Assembly: GCA_045597205.1 (NCBI GenBank)
Contig: JAZODT010000031.1
Location: 1-22,198 of the forward strand
Reading direction: 5' to 3'
Length of the DNA stretch: 22,198 bases
DNA from: UMGS755 sp045597205
GTDB taxonomy: Bacteria; Bacillota; Clostridia; UBA1381; UBA9506
Notes under the pieces: generated by a model
Databases searched by the model: none
Seen by the model: only the letters and a program-made list of their open reading frames with translations
Told to the model about the DNA's origin: nothing
Program-made: the position numbers and the translations under genes
Shown: piece by piece, positions 8,480 through 16,102 of the stretch
How the letters are laid out: each line of letters begins with the position of its first letter
Position numbering within the stretch: the stretch's first letter is position 1

Positions 8480-9554
8480 TGTGCTTCCCTCCTACCAAAT
8501 TCATAAATTCATCAAAGATATATTCCATACTCTTGGGGCCGGGTTTACATTCCGGTGCATACTGAACAGTAAATGCTGGAATACCGTTATAACGAATACC
8601 TTCTACCGTGCCATCGTTCACATTAATGTGGCTCACCGTTGCCACCTTTTCATCCAAGCTGTCTTTTGCAACAGTATAACCGCAATTCTGCATGGTTGCA
8701 AAGGTCATATCTTTTTGAACATCTTTCACCGGCTGGTTGGCACCGCGGTGACCGAATTTTAATTTTTCGGTTTTGCCACCCATGGCGATAGCTGCCATTT
8801 GGTGACCCAAACCGGTACCAAATAAAGGTGTGCCGGATAAAAGCAATTCTTTAATTTCAGCAATCAGTTCAGGATAGTCTGCCGGATTGCCGGGGCCACC
8901 CGAAAGCATAATGCCCTCTGGCTTGTCAGCCAGTATGTCTTTAGCCTTGGTTGTGGCAGGATACACCGTAACGGTCGCACCACGCTTCACCAAAGACTCT
9001 ATTAAATTTTTCTGCACACCATAATCAACCAAGGCAACTTTTAAGGCACCCTCGCCTACAGTATATTTTTCTTTGCAGGTTACATCACAAACCAAAGCGC
9101 CCACTTTGTATGCCTCAATCTGTGCTTTATAAGCTTCAAAAGTAAAATTCTCATCGGTGGTGATGACGCCGTTCATAGCACCTTGATTACGAATGATTTT
9201 TGTCAGTGCACGAGTATCGATACCACTAATAGCTACCACATTTTCACTCAAAAGATAATCTTTTAAGGTTTCTTCTGAGCGGAAATTGTTAGGATGGGTT
9301 GCTACCTCTTTCACAATCAAACCCTTGGCTTGTGCTTTGTCTGACTGGCAATCTGCACGGTTAATCCCATAGTTACCGATAATGGGATAGGTCATAGTCA
9401 CAATCTGCCCAGCAAAAGATGGGTCTGTTAAGGCTTCTAAATAGCCAACCATTCCGGTTGTGAACACAATTTCACCAATCACTGTGCCTTCTGCACCGGC
9501 ACTGACGCCCTCAAAAACAGTACCGTCAGCTAGTGCCAAAAATGCTTTTTTCAT
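8472..9554 (-). CDS. carA: Carbamoyl phosphate synthetase small subunit, glutaminase active site lost
   Basis: The 360-residue protein has the usual CarA length. The N-terminal CPSase domain is normal (GYLEALTDPSFAGQIVTMTY, ISGIDTRALT). The C-terminal class I glutamine amidotransferase domain is recognisable throughout (SGGPGNP, LGHQMAAIAMGG, KFGHRGANQPV, DGTVEGIRY). However, the nucleophile motif, normally GxCLGHQ, reads GTGLGHQ with Gly248 in place of Cys, and the catalytic His motif, normally QYHPEA, reads QYAPEC with Ala333 in place of His. Cys291 replaces the His of QNHGY. The Glu after the His site (Glu335) and the Gln of LGHQ remain. I checked both codons in the DNA (GGT at 8811-8813, GCA at 8556-8558). 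It should be unable to hydrolyse glutamine and may serve as a structural or regulatory partner of CarB. AAAGGAAG precedes the ATG. Confidence 0.95.
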   Translation of the reverse strand: MKKAFLALADGTVFEGVSAGAEGTVIGEIVFTTGMVGYLEALTDPSFAGQIVTMTYPIIGNYGINRADCQSDKAQAKGLIVKEVATHPNNFRSEETLKDYLLSENVVAISGIDTRALTKIIRNQGAMNGVITTDENFTFEAYKAQIEAYKVGALVCDVTCKEKYTVGEGALKVALVDYGVQKNLIESLVKRGATVTVYPATTKAKDILADKPEGIMLSGGPGNPADYPELIAEIKELLLSGTPLFGTGLGHQMAAIAMGGKTEKLKFGHRGANQPVKDVQKDMTFATMQNCGYTVAKDSLDEKVATVSHINVNDGTVEGIRYNGIPAFTVQYAPECKPGPKSMEYIFDEFMNLVGGKHNA

Positions 9555-9610
9555 GGCTTTACTTCCTTTCTGTCATTTGTATCTCTACCGCTAAATGCGG
9601 TGTTTTTCTA

Positions 9611-10528
9611 TTAAATATACTGCAAAATATCTTCACGCATACGAATGGCTTCATCACGAGCTGCCTTGCCAAAGTCTTCCGGCTTGTAGTCGCCTTTCTG
9701 CCAAGCACACATAATCCCACGGGAAGAGTTAATGATGGCACCCAAACCATCTTTATCAAAAGCACCGGCAACGTCCTGTGCTCCGCCGCCCTGTGCACCG
9801 TAACCGGGCACCAAAATATAAGATTTGGGCATCAAACCACGGAGTTCCTTTAACTGTTTAGGATAAGTTGCACCCACAACAGCCCCCACCGGTGTGTAGC
9901 CATATTTACCCTCTAAACCTTCGCCCCAACGGGTAACCATAGCGGCCATTTTTTGATAGATGGTTTCATCGCCAACGGATAAATCCTGCAATTCGCCGGA
10001 AGAGGGGTTAGAAGTTTTTACTAAAACGAAAATGATTTTGCCCGCTTTGTCACAATCTTTTACAAAGGGCAGAATACCGTCGGTACCCAAATAACCATTC
10101 ACGGTTAAACCGTCACTTTCCAGCTCGTTTTTCACGTCAATCTCGCCGGCAGAAACACCACCTAAATAGGCAGCAGAATAGGCCTCGGCGGTTTTACCAA
10201 TGTCGTTGCGCTTGCCATCTAAAATGACGTACATTCCTTTTTCTTTAGCGTAAGAAATTGTACCTGCCAACGCCGCAAGGCCAGACAAACCATACATTTC
10301 ATAATAAGCCGACTGGGGTTTAACCGCCGGAACAATATCGCACAAAGAATCAATTAAACCCTTATTAAAACTAAGGAGCGCCTCGCCTACTGCCTGATTT
10401 GTTTTGCCATGCTTTTTGATGGCTTCTGCCTGAATATGCTGAGGAATGTATTCCCAGCGGGGGTCTAAACCAGCCACGGTAGGGTTCTTTTTTTCTTTAA
10501 TTTTTTCAATTAAAATATCAATAGACAT
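9611..10528 (-). CDS. pyrF: Orotidine 5'-phosphate decarboxylase (long, subfamily 2 type)
   Basis: The 305-residue enzyme decarboxylates OMP to UMP, the last step of de novo UMP synthesis. It belongs to the longer type of OMP decarboxylase (about 270-310 aa). Visible are TVAGLDPRW (17-25), the catalytic LDGKRNDIGKT with Asp104, Lys106 and Asp109, the phosphate-binding region around LVPGYGAQGGG, and NSSRGIM. The open frame extends to 10582, but the ATG ending at 10528 is preceded by AGAGGT at a normal distance and begins with the family-typical MSIDILIEKI, so I use it. It starts 19 nt after pyrC ends and is followed by carA 56 nt later. The usual pyrK-pyrD pair, often adjacent in Firmicutes, is absent here. 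Confidence 0.96.
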   Translation of the reverse strand: MSIDILIEKIKEKKNPTVAGLDPRWEYIPQHIQAEAIKKHGKTNQAVGEALLSFNKGLIDSLCDIVPAVKPQSAYYEMYGLSGLAALAGTISYAKEKGMYVILDGKRNDIGKTAEAYSAAYLGGVSAGEIDVKNELESDGLTVNGYLGTDGILPFVKDCDKAGKIIFVLVKTSNPSSGELQDLSVGDETIYQKMAAMVTRWGEGLEGKYGYTPVGAVVGATYPKQLKELRGLMPKSYILVPGYGAQGGGAQDVAGAFDKDGLGAIINSSRGIMCAWQKGDYKPEDFGKAARDEAIRMREDILQYI

Positions 10529-10547
10529 TCTGCTAACCTCTTTTCCT

Positions 10548-11834
10548 TTATATTGACTGTAATTTTCCTTCTTTAACAACAATTCTTCCGCCTACAATCG
10601 TGTAATCTACTTTACCATACAGTTCCCAACCATCATAAGGAGAATTTTTGGACTTAGAAGCAAAATTGTTCACATCAACTGTAAACGGTGTATCAATATC
10701 AAAAATCACAACGTCTGCATCGGCATTTTCTTCCAGACGGCCTTTGGCAATTTTCAGAATATCTGCCGGATTGCACGTCATTTTCGCAAGCAGTGCCATC
10801 AGGCTCAGCTTGTCCTTTTTCACAAGATGGGTCACCCCTAAAGCCAGCGCTGTTTCGAGGCCTACAATGCCGTTAGCTGCCACACCGAATTCCACTTCTT
10901 TTTCATCAATGTGATGAGGTGCATGGTCGGTTGCCACAGCATCTACCGTGCCATCAGCTAAACCCTGGATAATGGCTTCCACATCTTTCTGTGTTCTTAA
11001 AGGGGGATTCATTTTTGCATTGGTATTAAAGCCTTCACAGGCATCTTCTGTCAAGGTAAAATAATGGGGGCAGGTTTCAGCGGTAATGCGCACACCGTTA
11101 GCTTTTGCCTGACGAATAATTTCTACACTGCCAGCTGTGCTGATGTGGCAGATGTGAATTCGCTTGCCGGTTTCTTTTGCCAAAATAGCGTCACGTGCTA
11201 CCTGCACTTCTTCTGCCGCATTGGGAATACCCTTTAAGCCTAAACGGGTTGCCACCGCACCCTCATTCATATAGCCGTTTGCCAAAGACATTTCTTCACA
11301 GTGAGAAACAACCAACATATCAAACATATCAGAATATTCCAGTGCACGGCGCATAATTTCGGGGTTACCGACCGGACTGCCGTCATCAGAAACGGCAACA
11401 GCACCAGCCATTTTCATATCGCCGATTTCTGCCAGTTGTTCGCCCTTTCTGCCTTTTGTAACGGCACCAATGGGGAACACATTGGCACTACCCACTTTTT
11501 CTGCCTTACTTTTCACAAATTCAATTAAAGCCGCATTATCCAGTGCAGGGCTGGTGTTTGGCATACAGGCAACCGATGTAAAACCGCCCATTGCTGCTGC
11601 CTTGGTGCCGCTTTCAATATCTTCTTTATATTCCTGACCGGGTTCTCTTAAATGACAGTGCATATCAATGAGGCCTGGGGAAACAATTTTGCCGGCAGCA
11701 TCAATCACGGTGCCTTCTGCCTTTAAATTTTCACCAATGGCTTTAATTTTTCCATCTTCAATGAGCACATCGCAAACCGCATCCAAACCACTGGCGGGAT
11801 CCATCACGCGACCGCCTTTAATTAAAATATTCAT
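10548..11834 (-). CDS. pyrC: Dihydroorotase (class I)
   Basis: The 428-residue enzyme cyclises carbamoyl aspartate to dihydroorotate, the third step of the pathway. The metal site of class I dihydroorotases is complete: His59 and His61 in DMHCHLREPG, the bridging Asp near 150-151 (VSDDGSP), His178 (SHCEE), His230 (ICHIST) and catalytic Asp303 (ATDHAPHH). The ATG has AGAGGT at 8 nt upstream and begins 2 nt after the pyrB stop codon, indicating tight co-translation. Nothing unusual is seen in length or motifs. Confidence 0.97.
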   Translation of the reverse strand: MNILIKGGRVMDPASGLDAVCDVLIEDGKIKAIGENLKAEGTVIDAAGKIVSPGLIDMHCHLREPGQEYKEDIESGTKAAAMGGFTSVACMPNTSPALDNAALIEFVKSKAEKVGSANVFPIGAVTKGRKGEQLAEIGDMKMAGAVAVSDDGSPVGNPEIMRRALEYSDMFDMLVVSHCEEMSLANGYMNEGAVATRLGLKGIPNAAEEVQVARDAILAKETGKRIHICHISTAGSVEIIRQAKANGVRITAETCPHYFTLTEDACEGFNTNAKMNPPLRTQKDVEAIIQGLADGTVDAVATDHAPHHIDEKEVEFGVAANGIVGLETALALGVTHLVKKDKLSLMALLAKMTCNPADILKIAKGRLEENADADVVIFDIDTPFTVDVNNFASKSKNSPYDGWELYGKVDYTIVGGRIVVKEGKLQSI

Positions 11835-11836
11835 CT

Positions 11837-12760
11837 TCAGTTACCTCTCTTTGCCAGAATGTTAAGCACTGCCATGCGAACAGCCACACCGTTTGTCACC
11901 TGTTCATCAATTACCGCGCGGTCTAAGCTAATGGCATCGGTGCATAATTCAATTCCTCGGTTCACCGGACCGGGATGCATAATAATCGCATCATCTTTAG
12001 CAAGTCGCAAACGTTTTTCATCTACACCAAAAAATTTGGAATACTCACGCATACTGGGGAGTAAGCCACTCTGCTGACGTTCTTTCTGCAATCTTAGGCA
12101 CATAACAACATCGGCATCCTTAATAGCCTTATCTACATCTTCATAAGCAATAACACCTAAGGTTTCAATATCACGCGGCATTAAGGTAGCAGGGCCACCC
12201 ACCACCACTTCAGCACCCAGTTTATTTAAGGCATAAATATTAGAACGTGCCACACGACTGTGGGCCACATCACCCACAATAGCAACCTTTAAGCCTTCAA
12301 TCCTGCCTTTTTTCTCTTTCATGGTGAGCAAGTCCAAAAACGCCTGTGTGGGATGTTCATTCATGCCATCACCGGCATTAACAACAGCCGCTTTCACATG
12401 CTGTGCAATCAGGTGGGGTGCACCGGACATCTGATGACGGATAACAATGACATCTGTTCCCATAACGTCCAGTGTTCTGGCCGTATCAATCAAGCTTTCC
12501 CCTTTGGCAACACTAGAGCCGGATGCGGTAATATTCGCCGCATTGGCACTCATATATTTAGATGCCAGTTCAAAAGAAAGTCTTGTCCTTGTGCTATTTT
12601 CATAAAACAGCGTAACAACTGTTCTCCCTTGTAAATGCGGTGTTTTTTTCGCATCCTGCATTAATATATTCTTCATAATTTCTGCCTGATATAAAATGTA
12701 ACGAATCTCTTCAGCAGAAAGTTCTTTCATACCTAACAAGTCTTTGCCGGAAAGTTTCAT
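11837..12760 (-). CDS. pyrB: Aspartate carbamoyltransferase catalytic subunit
   Basis: The 307-residue chain has the standard length of the catalytic subunit. The carbamoyl phosphate site shows STRTR (56-60), Lys86 in VAKGES, HPTQAFLDL (from 136) and the late HPGPVNRG loop. It joins carbamoyl phosphate and aspartate, the committed step of the pathway. No pyrI regulatory chain is seen, so it is probably an unregulated trimer of the Bacillus type. The start codon overlaps the pyrR stop in an ATGA tetranucleotide (12757-12760). Confidence 0.97.
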   Translation of the reverse strand: MKLSGKDLLGMKELSAEEIRYILYQAEIMKNILMQDAKKTPHLQGRTVVTLFYENSTRTRLSFELASKYMSANAANITASGSSVAKGESLIDTARTLDVMGTDVIVIRHQMSGAPHLIAQHVKAAVVNAGDGMNEHPTQAFLDLLTMKEKKGRIEGLKVAIVGDVAHSRVARSNIYALNKLGAEVVVGGPATLMPRDIETLGVIAYEDVDKAIKDADVVMCLRLQKERQQSGLLPSMREYSKFFGVDEKRLRLAKDDAIIMHPGPVNRGIELCTDAISLDRAVIDEQVTNGVAVRMAVLNILAKRGN

Positions 12761-13317
12761 GCCTGCTCCTCCTTATATAAAGGTTTTTCCAAAAAAACCT
12801 CATTATGTCCATCTAATTCTTCAAAATCTACATGCACCACTTCATTACGGGCGGTGGGCATATTTTTCCCTACATAATCTGCACGGATGGGGAGTTCACG
12901 GTGACCGCGGTCAACCATAACTGCCAGTTCAATTTTTGCCGGACGGCCCATTTCCATTACAGCCTCCATAGCAGCTCTTGCTGTACGGCCCGTAAAGAGC
13001 ACATCATCCACCAAAATCAGTTTTTTACCAATAATCATAAAATCAATATCGGTACCATTAATCACAGGCATTTCTGACATTAAACTCAAATCATCACGAT
13101 AGAAGGTAATATCTAAAATACCGTTAGGCACTTCTTTCCCTTCTAGTTCCTGTAATTTTTTCTGTAACCGGTCTGCCATTAACACGCCTCGACGGCGTAT
13201 GCCGATTAAGGCCAAATTTTCAACACCTTTATTTTTTTCAATAATCTCATAGGCAATACGGGTAATGGCGCGTTGCATTGCGTCTTCATCCATAATGATT
13301 GAACGGTTTTTTTCCAT
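12757..13317 (-). CDS. pyrR: PyrR: pyr mRNA-binding attenuator and uracil phosphoribosyltransferase
   Basis: The 186-residue protein has the PyrR length and the PRPP signature ILVDDVLFTGRTA (about 101-113). The N-terminal GIRRRGVLMADRL and the late VMVDRGHRELPI are typical of PyrR. In the Bacillus model, UMP-bound PyrR binds a hairpin in the leader RNA, prevents antiterminator formation and so causes termination; it also has weak uracil PRTase activity. It is the first gene of the operon and directly follows a matching leader (13350-13506), consistent with autoregulation. AGGAGG lies 7-8 nt before the ATG. Confidence 0.97.
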   Translation of the reverse strand: MEKNRSIIMDEDAMQRAITRIAYEIIEKNKGVENLALIGIRRRGVLMADRLQKKLQELEGKEVPNGILDITFYRDDLSLMSEMPVINGTDIDFMIIGKKLILVDDVLFTGRTARAAMEAVMEMGRPAKIELAVMVDRGHRELPIRADYVGKNMPTARNEVVHVDFEELDGHNEVFLEKPLYKEEQA

Positions 13318-13349
13318 AAAACAGCCTCCTATATAGAAAATTTTGGCAA

Positions 13350-13382
13350 TAAAAAATCCTCACCGCAGAATGCGACAAGGAC
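13350..13382 (-). terminator. pyr operon attenuator terminator
   Basis: On the minus strand a 12-bp stem (13371-13382 with 13356-13367, four of its pairs G-T) with loop TTC is followed by six T's. It lies about 33 nt before pyrR. Its 5' arm contains CCTTGTCG, which can pair instead with TGATAAGG in the 3' half of the upstream PyrR-binding hairpin, giving an antiterminator mutually exclusive with this terminator. Confidence 0.85.
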
Positions 13383-13434
13383 TTGCAGGCAGACTGATAG
13401 CCATGACCAAATAAGACTATTTACTGTTGTAAGC

Positions 13435-13467
13435 ACCTTATCAGCATCTCTGTACCGATTTAAAGGT
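13435..13467 (-). promoter_or_regulatory. PyrR-binding RNA hairpin (anti-antiterminator)
   Basis: Read on the minus strand, a lower stem ACCTT/AAGGT and an upper stem ATCGG/CTGAT (one G-T pair), separated by a purine-rich bulge, close a loop that contains CAGAGA. The order GGTACAGAGATGCTGATAAGG (core at 13436-13457) closely follows the known PyrR site, which has the form of a hairpin with a CAGAGA-type loop and AAGG on the 3' side. It lies between the promoter and the terminator, as expected for PyrR attenuation. Confidence 0.85.
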
Positions 13468-13477
13468 CGTTTTAAAT

Positions 13478-13506
13478 AGTATATCACAAAATATATTATC
13501 TGTCTA
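13478..13506 (-). promoter_or_regulatory. Sigma-A promoter of the pyr operon
   Basis: TAGACA (13501-13506) and TATACT (13478-13483) are separated by exactly 17 bp on the minus strand. The -35 begins 8 bp after the stop codon of the ABC transporter gene, with no terminator between. Transcripts reading through from the exporter genes would therefore also pass the PyrR attenuator. Confidence 0.8.
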
Positions 13507-13514
13507 TAGCTTTT

Positions 13515-15167
13515 TTAGTTTTTTTCAAAATTTTCGACAGCACATAACCGATTTCCTTCAAAGTGATAAACCTTGTCGCAAAAATCAAGAGCTGCCTTTT
13601 TATGAGAAACTAAAATACAGGTTTTATCCTGCCGTTCTTTCAGCGATTTTAAAATGGCAAGCTCTGTTTCTTCATCCAAAGCAGAGGTAGCCTCATCCAA
13701 AAGCAAAACCGGCGAACCATGGAGCACGGCACGAGCGATAGCCAGTCTTTGAATCTGCCCTTCTGAAAGACCCAAACCACCCTCACCCAGCACGGTGTTG
13801 AGCCCTTCTGGCAACTCGTTGATAAAATCCCATATTTGTGCGGTTTTGGCTGCTTCAATTATATCTTCTTCTGCCACATTTGTTTTAAAGAATGCAATAT
13901 TTTCCCGAATAGAACCAGAAACAATTAAATTACCCTGCGGCACATAAGAAAACAACTGCTTTCTAGCTTGTTCCAATAGCAATTCTGTGCCATCAGCCAG
14001 TTTGACCATAGCATTGCCGGCGCTAGGCGGCAAAATGCCTAACATAACCTTTAACAAAGTGCTCTTGCCCGTGCCGGAAGTGCCCGTAATAACCACAAAG
14101 TCACCTTTTTGAACTGCAAAATTCACGTTATGCAGCACTTCTTCTGCTTGGTAAGAAAAGCAAATGCCGGATAAAGCAATGGTTAACCACTCTTCGTTCT
14201 CCCAATCCATCCGGCTACTCACAACATCTTCAGGCAAATTTTCCAATTCTGCCAAACGCTCTTCTGAAGCTAACATACTGTAGTATTGAGGCAAAAGGGA
14301 GGATAACCCCTGAAATGGTGTTTGAATCTGCCCTACCAGTTGCAAAAGTGCCGTTAAGGTTCCAAAAGTCATCACGCCCAATGAAATTTTATAGGCACCC
14401 CAGGCAAGGGCAATATAATACCCTGCTGTTAGTCCAACATAGAAAAACACGTTGGCTAAAATATTAATTCTGTTCCTTCTAAGACTTATTTTAAATTGTT
14501 TAAATTGTAACTTCCGGCTTTGTTCTGCAACCTCTTTACTGCAACCAAAGGACTTAATAACCAAAAGATTTTTCAATGTTTCCTGTATAAATGATTTAAC
14601 TTTTCCGTCTGCCGCCTGATAATCCTTATGCAACGTTTTCATTCTTTTCCGATACAAACAGGCCGTTAAGAAAATTAAAGGACCGATGAATAGGCAAAGC
14701 AGAGCAAAAGCAGGGTCTAACACATATAAAGCACAAAAACATGCTACAATTTTTGTGGCATAAAAAAACAGATTCGGCAGTATATCAAGCAGACCGTTTG
14801 TAATAACCGTAACATCGCTGTTGATGCGGTTTAAAAGCTCACCGGAATGATAGGCTGAAATCTGTAAATAATTCTTGTTTAAAATGGTTTGGAATAATTT
14901 TGTCTTTTCGTAAATTTGAAACTTACCGCTAACATGAACATTCACAACAGACAAAATGACATCCAAAATTAACTGCAAACCCAAAAAAGCAAACAATATG
15001 AGACCTTCACGGAATAAATTCCCTTCTGCCTGACCGGTTGCCACGTCTAACACACGTTTAGAAAGCAAAGCAAACACAACACCCATCAAAGAAATGAGGG
15101 TGCCAATCACCGTTAGCATTACAATGCCCGGCCAAATATATTTGGCTTTTTTTATCATCCGTCTCAT
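13515..15167 (-). CDS. ABC exporter, fused permease and ATPase
   Basis: The roughly 550-residue half-transporter has an N-terminal transmembrane domain (about six hydrophobic segments within residues 10-280) and a C-terminal ATPase. Walker A GTSGTGKST is near 362-370, the Q-loop near YVPQGN, signature LSEGQ near 467, Walker B VLLLDEA near 487 and the switch His in ILVSHK. It should work as a homodimer exporting a peptide, lipid or drug. There is no C39 peptidase domain, so any leader cleavage must come from another protein, such as the neighbouring S24/S26 peptidase. I start at the ATG ending at 15167, 4 nt after the upstream stop and with TGGAG at 7 nt; an in-frame TTG at 15188 would add 7 residues and overlap the peptidase gene. 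Confidence 0.93.
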   Translation of the reverse strand: MRRMIKKAKYIWPGIVMLTVIGTLISLMGVVFALLSKRVLDVATGQAEGNLFREGLILFAFLGLQLILDVILSVVNVHVSGKFQIYEKTKLFQTILNKNYLQISAYHSGELLNRINSDVTVITNGLLDILPNLFFYATKIVACFCALYVLDPAFALLCLFIGPLIFLTACLYRKRMKTLHKDYQAADGKVKSFIQETLKNLLVIKSFGCSKEVAEQSRKLQFKQFKISLRRNRINILANVFFYVGLTAGYYIALAWGAYKISLGVMTFGTLTALLQLVGQIQTPFQGLSSLLPQYYSMLASEERLAELENLPEDVVSSRMDWENEEWLTIALSGICFSYQAEEVLHNVNFAVQKGDFVVITGTSGTGKSTLLKVMLGILPPSAGNAMVKLADGTELLLEQARKQLFSYVPQGNLIVSGSIRENIAFFKTNVAEEDIIEAAKTAQIWDFINELPEGLNTVLGEGGLGLSEGQIQRLAIARAVLHGSPVLLLDEATSALDEETELAILKSLKERQDKTCILVSHKKAALDFCDKVYHFEGNRLCAVENFEKN

Positions 15168-15171
15168 TTGG

Positions 15172-15654
15172 TTACTCCATTCCTTCAATCCTTTTAATCA
15201 GTCTGCCACAATAAACAACGGCGGGCTTTAAGACCTTTCGCCCCAACCCCACACGACTCCAAATAAGCGTATAAAGACGATACCACCATGTGCGGCAAGT
15301 AAAAAAATGATGACCACGATAAAACCCTGTTGCCACTGCTATAATCTGAGATTCTTTAATGGGGCCCTCTTTTTCATACTGATTGTCCCCCAGCATGATA
15401 TATTCTTGATTTTTTACAGCAACAATTCTATGTAACACAGCCTCTCCGTTAGACCGTAGAAACAAAGCAACATCATATTTTTTAAGCTGGTTTTTAGCAG
15501 AAAGCAACACACCGTCCTGTCGGTCACGTAACAAAGGGAACATGCTGTTGCCGGTCACCGTCATTTTAATCGTTTTACCCTCTGCCAGCATTTCCTTTAA
15601 AAACGGCAATAACAGCTGCATTTCTATTGGTTCGTGGTTGATTTCAGGCTTCAT
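15172..15654 (-). CDS. S24/S26 family peptidase (signal-peptidase-like)
   Basis: The 160-residue protein contains GNSMFPLL with nucleophile Ser37, the YDVALFLRSNG strand, VLHRIV with His75 in the position of the general base, and LGDN around 89-91. A His instead of Lys as base is the pattern of the SipW/eukaryotic-type signal peptidases. There is no N-terminal membrane anchor; a moderately hydrophobic stretch (about 117-150, WWYRLYTLIW) may contact the membrane. The gene overlaps the PqqD-like gene by 11 nt and precedes the exporter by a few nt, so the three are translationally coupled. I infer processing of a peptide handled by the other two proteins; no substrate is visible. Confidence 0.85.
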   Translation of the reverse strand: MKPEINHEPIEMQLLLPFLKEMLAEGKTIKMTVTGNSMFPLLRDRQDGVLLSAKNQLKKYDVALFLRSNGEAVLHRIVAVKNQEYIMLGDNQYEKEGPIKESQIIAVATGFYRGHHFFTCRTWWYRLYTLIWSRVGLGRKVLKPAVVYCGRLIKRIEGME

Positions 15655-15913
15655 CTAAAATCTGATTCTCCTTTAAAATAGCAATAAATTCTTGCACATC
15701 ATTGGCAGCAGTTTCTGCATCCACTTGATATTCACCCGTAAGCGCTGTCACTAAATCTTCTGCACTGCAGGGCTTTTGCAGGCACGACCATAAAAAAGCA
15801 CCGCTTTCATTGAGCGTCAGCATTTTTTGCAAATTAACAAGATTTTCACCAGCCGGAACCGCCACCGTATTACCGGCAATATTTTTTAAAATAAAACCCT
15901 CTTTAATTTTCAT
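15644..15913 (-). CDS. PqqD-family (RRE-like) peptide-binding protein
   Basis: The 89-residue protein matches the PqqD pattern: an N-terminal beta segment (FILKNIAGNTVAVPAG), LNESGAFLWSCLQ near 35-47, and a winged-helix end with EYQVDAETAANDVQEF. PqqD proteins and related RiPP recognition elements bind leader peptides and present them to modifying enzymes. No radical SAM or other modifying enzyme and no precursor is seen here, only a peptidase and an exporter downstream. GGAG lies about 9 nt before the ATG, and a promoter candidate is 42 nt upstream. Confidence 0.88.
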   Translation of the reverse strand: MKIKEGFILKNIAGNTVAVPAGENLVNLQKMLTLNESGAFLWSCLQKPCSAEDLVTALTGEYQVDAETAANDVQEFIAILKENQILDEA

Positions 15914-15954
15914 GATTCATTCTCCATTTCTCATACACAACATACCTAAACAAT

Positions 15955-15983
15955 ATTTTACTATAAAGAAGAAAAAAAAACAA
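15955..15983 (-). promoter_or_regulatory. Promoter candidate for the PqqD-peptidase-exporter operon
   Basis: On the minus strand TTGTTT (15978-15983) and TAAAAT (15955-15960) are spaced by 17 bp, 41 nt before the PqqD-like start codon. The -35 is imperfect and lies in a T-rich run, so this is moderate evidence. Confidence 0.5.
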
Positions 15984-16035
15984 GAAGAAAATATCATTTC
16001 TTACATAATCAAATTTTATTTTATCAATTGCAGTC

Positions 16036-16064
16036 TTGCTAAAAGAATTTTTTTATGATATAAT
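16036..16064 (+). promoter_or_regulatory. Strong sigma-A promoter of the SLH protein gene
   Basis: TTGCTA (16036-16041) and a perfect TATAAT (16059-16064) are 17 bp apart, with an extended -10 TGA just before the hexamer. It is followed by an AT-rich leader and a perfect AGGAGG (16090-16095), 7 nt before the ATG. The combination suggests high expression, fitting a surface protein. Confidence 0.8.
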
Positions 16065-16102
16065 AAAATAAAGTTTATTTTATCTTTTTAGGAGGTTTAC
16101 AA

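Noticed and set aside
8472..9554. CarA as a pseudogene or sequencing artefact
   Set aside because: The frame is intact and of normal length, it is coupled to carB, and the loss is limited to active-site positions with at least one two-base codon change. Selective loss of catalysis is the better reading.
15810..16058. Plus-strand ORF of 82 codons over the PqqD gene start
   Set aside because: It is a shadow of the PqqD-like gene and its promoter, with no ribosome binding site. It also does not look like a RiPP precursor.
15914..16102. Search for a short RiPP precursor gene upstream of the PqqD-like gene
   Set aside because: On both strands this stretch is AT-rich promoter DNA for the two divergent genes; I found no short ORF with a ribosome binding site.
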